Positions 63,871 to 64,000 of a DNA stretch of 64,000 nucleotides are shown here, in pieces. The notes below the pieces were generated by a model. The model did no database searches, was not told where the DNA came from, and worked only from the letters and a program-made list of their open reading frames with translations. Positions within the stretch are counted from its first letter, which is position 1. Every line of letters begins with the position of its first letter. Both the position numbers and the translations under genes were made by a program. This DNA comes from Allolobophora icterica (taxonomy: Eukaryota > Annelida > Clitellata > Crassiclitellata > Lumbricidae): NCBI GenBank assembly GCA_963556255.1, contig OY744606.1:67001-131000 (forward strand), read 5' to 3'.

Positions 63871-64000
63871 TATACTTTGGACAGACACCGCACCTATGTG
63901 TGGCATGTGAGTTTGATGAGAAATTGCTTGCCAAGTAGCCTAGCTAGCTGGGTATGGAAGGTGTAGGCCTATTAGAACCTGGTCCAACTGCAACGTCAGG

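Overview
The window is eukaryotic nuclear DNA from an invertebrate-type animal genome. Short exons with GT/AG junctions in matching phase sit in long introns crowded with transposon relics, SINEs, minisatellites and microsatellites. The retrotransposon and MITE repertoire (CR1/L2-type LINE tails, many hAT MITEs) and the recurrent taggcctat-like words suggest a marine deuterostome such as an echinoderm. That taxonomic guess is inference and is weak.

Two protein-coding genes lie tail to tail. On the + strand, eight exons between 436 and 13683 form the C-terminal part of a Mask/ANKHD1/ANKRD17-type protein: low-complexity linker, one KH domain, a long disordered tail with a PAM2-like motif, and a stop at 13681-13683. 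The ankyrin repeats would lie left of the window. A repeat-bearing 3' UTR probably reaches about 15.6 kb.

On the - strand, 15 coding exons between 60210 and 18578 build an apparently complete follistatin-related protein of the FSTL4/FSTL5 type, about 1015 residues. In order they encode a signal peptide, acidic linker, FOLN/Kazal module, Q-rich linker, two EF-hands, two Ig domains and the C-terminal propeller-like region. All 14 junctions keep frame. The first and last coding exons are short and were found by reading the sequence directly.

The rest is repeats. Introns and flanks carry CR1/L2-like LINE 3' fragments that share a gcgctatataaat-type tail, two or three SINE families, a mariner relic with about 200-bp inverted repeats, and a 1.2-kb foldback element at 45951-47140. 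There are at least seven non-autonomous hAT elements, most with perfect 8-bp target-site duplications, plus two decayed hAT copies that still encode the transposase dimerisation domain. Nesting is common: hAT in SINE, hAT in hAT, LINE in hAT, LINE in a palindromic minisatellite. Several tandem arrays stand out, above all a 63-bp minisatellite amplified from a SINE copy and open on both strands. From 61 to 64 kb, upstream of the FSTL-like gene, I see only transposon fragments.
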